The notes below the pieces were generated by a model. The model had not been told where the DNA came from. It searched no databases and saw nothing but the letters and a program-made list of their open reading frames with translations. Below are positions 62,403 to 64,000 of a DNA stretch of 64,000 nt, piece after piece (within the stretch, counting starts at the first letter, position 1; the number at the start of each line of letters is the position of its first letter). The translations under genes and the position numbers were made by a program. This stretch comes from Bacillota bacterium (lineage in GTDB: Bacteria > Bacillota > Clostridia > Lachnospirales > Lachnospiraceae): contig CABJAN010000009.1 of assembly GCA_902363515.1 (NCBI GenBank), forward strand, positions 1 to 64,000, in the 5' to 3' direction.

Positions 62403-63611
62403 TTATTTTGCGTAATTGTCAAAATATCCCTGAATGTAAATAATTGGTGTACCTTTATCACCGGAGCCGGAAGTCAGGTCAGCAAGAGAGCCAAGAAGGT
62501 CTGTCAGGCGTCTTGGTGTGGTTCCCTGTGTTACCATAGTACCTTTTAAGCTGGCAGCTTTTTCATCTTTTTCTGTGATGTATTCTTTGATTGCTTCTTT
62601 TAATTCATCACCGGAGAGATTGGCAAAATCATTGTCAGCCAGGTATTTTAATTTGACTTCATTTGGAGTACCTTCCAGTCCTTTGGTGTAAGCAGGAGAT
62701 ACTACCGGATCAGCCAGCTCCCAGATTTTTCCTACAGGATCTTTGAATGCACCGTCACCATAAATCATGACTTCCACATTTTTACCTGTTTTTTCAACCA
62801 TAGCGGTGTGAATAGCAGAAACCACTTCATCACATTTGATTGGGAAGAGTTTTACTGTGTCTTCGGTAGCTTTGTTAGAGCCAAGGAGACCATAAGCATC
62901 ATTATAACCGCTGCCGTTGATGCTGTGTGTCATGATGTCATCTAATGCATAGACTTTCTCAGCGCCATTAGCTGTTAAGATGCGTTTGGTTCTCTGACGT
63001 GTGTGGATATCACAGGTGAGAACGCTCTTGGTGTAGGACAGGATTGCCTTTGGATTGTTGGCAAAGATGATTTCTACTTCCGCGCCGGCTTCCTGGATGA
63101 GCTGTTTGTAGTATTCCACATAATCAACGCCAGTGAACACGTGTTTTTCATAGCCAAAGAGTTCTCTGTATTTTTCTTCTGTGAGAACATCAGACCATGG
63201 GTTTACACCTTTTTCATCCATGACATCCAAATCAATGAGATGGTTTCCTACTTCATCAGAAGGATAGCTTAACATCAGGACGATTTTTTTACATCCCTTT
63301 GCAATTCCCTTCAGACAGATAGAGAAACGGTTACGGCTTAAAATTGGGAACAGAATACCAACGGTGTCATCTCCAAATTTTTCTTTTACATCTGCTGCAA
63401 TATCATCTACCTTGGCATAGTTGCCCTGTGCTCTTGCTACTACTGCTTCTGTTACAGCAATAACATCTTTATCACGAATTTCAAATTTTTCACTTTCTGC
63501 TGCCTTTAATACACAGTCTACTACGATTTCAGCCAGATTATCTCCTTCACGGATAATCGGTGCCCGCACACCTCTGGATACGGTTCCAACCATACGATTT
63601 ACAGATTCCAT
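62403..63611 (-). CDS. CofE-like protein (F420-0:gamma-glutamyl ligase family)
   Basis: The 402-residue protein matches the CofE family core (PF01996): VRAPIIREGDNLAEIV near the N-terminus, DKDVIAVTEAVVARAQGN, and THSINGSGYNDAYGLLGSNKA later. True CofE adds glutamates to F420-0. No other F420 gene is in the window and this lineage is not known to make F420, so a different glutamyl or aminoacyl acceptor is likely. It is longer than archaeal CofE (about 250 residues). AATGGAGGGC precedes the ATG. Confidence 0.8.
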   Translation of the reverse strand: MESVNRMVGTVSRGVRAPIIREGDNLAEIVVDCVLKAAESEKFEIRDKDVIAVTEAVVARAQGNYAKVDDIAADVKEKFGDDTVGILFPILSRNRFSICLKGIAKGCKKIVLMLSYPSDEVGNHLIDLDVMDEKGVNPWSDVLTEEKYRELFGYEKHVFTGVDYVEYYKQLIQEAGAEVEIIFANNPKAILSYTKSVLTCDIHTRQRTKRILTANGAEKVYALDDIMTHSINGSGYNDAYGLLGSNKATEDTVKLFPIKCDEVVSAIHTAMVEKTGKNVEVMIYGDGAFKDPVGKIWELADPVVSPAYTKGLEGTPNEVKLKYLADNDFANLSGDELKEAIKEYITEKDEKAASLKGTMVTQGTTPRRLTDLLGSLADLTSGSGDKGTPIIYIQGYFDNYAK

Positions 63612-63669
63612 TTTATGTGCCCTCCATTGATTTCAATCAGATTTCTAAACGGAACACTCCGCCTCTTAT

Positions 63670-63698
63670 ATAATACGTTGAAATTTCCCGGTATGCAA
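63670..63698 (-). promoter_or_regulatory. Promoter of the CofE-like gene
   Basis: On the minus strand TTGCAT (63693-63698) and TATTAT (63670-63675) are 17 bases apart, about 60 bases before the start codon. Confidence 0.65.
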
Positions 63699-63878
63699 GA
63701 TAAAAAGAGGATTTTCTGCAAAAAACAGGAGATTTTTTGCTTATTTTCAAGGATTTTGCAGGTTCATATCCCCCTACAGGGCTTGTGGGACCATAAGATT
63801 TCTGATAAACTTACTGCGATATTCTGGGAGATTTCTACACAGAAGTATAAAACGAAAGAAAAGGAATTTTTTAGATAT

Positions 63879-64000
63879 ATGGAAAAAAGAGAAGCATTTT
63901 GTCTTGGGAATTTTATAGTAGAACCGGGACAGAGAAAAGATGGATTTTTATTAATGGGAGAAGGAGAATTTCAGCTTCCTGCCACCATTTTACATGGGGA
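63879..64000 (+). CDS. Start of a succinylglutamate desuccinylase/aspartoacylase-like gene (partial)
   Basis: The frame reads MEKREAFCLGNFIVEPGQRK and on to EGEFQLPATILHG at the window edge, matching the start of M14-type aspartoacylase-like proteins of clostridia. The rest, including the zinc site, lies outside. The same frame is open further upstream to an ATG near 63693, but that part has no ribosome site and does not look like the family. Confidence 0.6.
   Translation, partial: MEKREAFCLGNFIVEPGQRKDGFLLMGEGEFQLPATILHG

Overview
The window looks like the chromosome of a low-to-moderate G+C gut Firmicute of the family Lachnospiraceae, most likely Blautia or a close relative. This is an inference from gene content and style: Shine-Dalgarno-led genes, a GPH symporter beside a GH2 glycosidase, PurO-type purine synthesis, meso-DAP dehydrogenase, a PyrK/PyrD pair, DUF3990 proteins and CsoR next to Mrp. 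No rRNA, tRNA or CRISPR array was seen.

Layout. 0-5.2 kb: a beta-glycoside utilisation locus (AraC-type regulator truncated at its C-terminus, GH2 glycosidase, GPH symporter). 5.2-8.3 kb: envelope genes (DUF3048 lipoprotein, DegV, DUF368/PopT undecaprenyl-phosphate translocase). 8.7-12.3 kb: GNAT, methionine aminopeptidase, then a ZTP-riboswitch-controlled purine pair (PurO-type IMP cyclohydrolase plus stand-alone AICAR formyltransferase). 12.3-15.6 kb: NSS transporter, meso-DAP dehydrogenase, YitT. 15.6-17.0 kb: a candidate toxin-antitoxin pair (HTH fused to a DUF3990 ADP-ribosyltransferase-like domain, plus an overlapping partner). 17.0-29.9 kb: housekeeping genes (PurF variant without the catalytic Cys, ExoIII, SelD, DinB, ECF S-component, Xpt, CsoR, Mrp, nuclease-helicase fusion, 5'-truncated ridA, LysR, GNAT).

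29.9-42.8 kb is an accessory island in two layers. The first is a decayed type I restriction-modification locus: a truncated host gene, the coupled tail of an upstream gene, intact rhuM, and a frameshifted hsdS start. The second is a 9.2-kb element inserted in an ABC substrate-binding lipoprotein gene. It carries a large serine recombinase, replication initiator, DnaC-like loader, two-component system, BlaR1-like lipoprotein and a DUF4258/YgiT toxin-antitoxin pair. Its ends can be placed to an AGGTG core (32954-32958 and 42170-42174). Excision would rejoin the host gene in frame and give the recombinase a different C-terminus.

42.8-57.2 kb returns to core genes: Xre plus membrane protein, CYTH, GNAT, DJ-1, the proteostasis series tig-clpP-clpX-lon-engB, a HAD-GNAT fusion, the ECF transporter core ecfA1-ecfA2-ecfT with truA, and a second YitT. 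57.3-64 kb: a small membrane protein, a cold-shock gene with a strikingly structured leader, the pyrC-pyrF-pyrK-pyrD operon, a zinc-ribbon protein, a CofE-like protein and the start of an aspartoacylase-like gene cut by the window edge.
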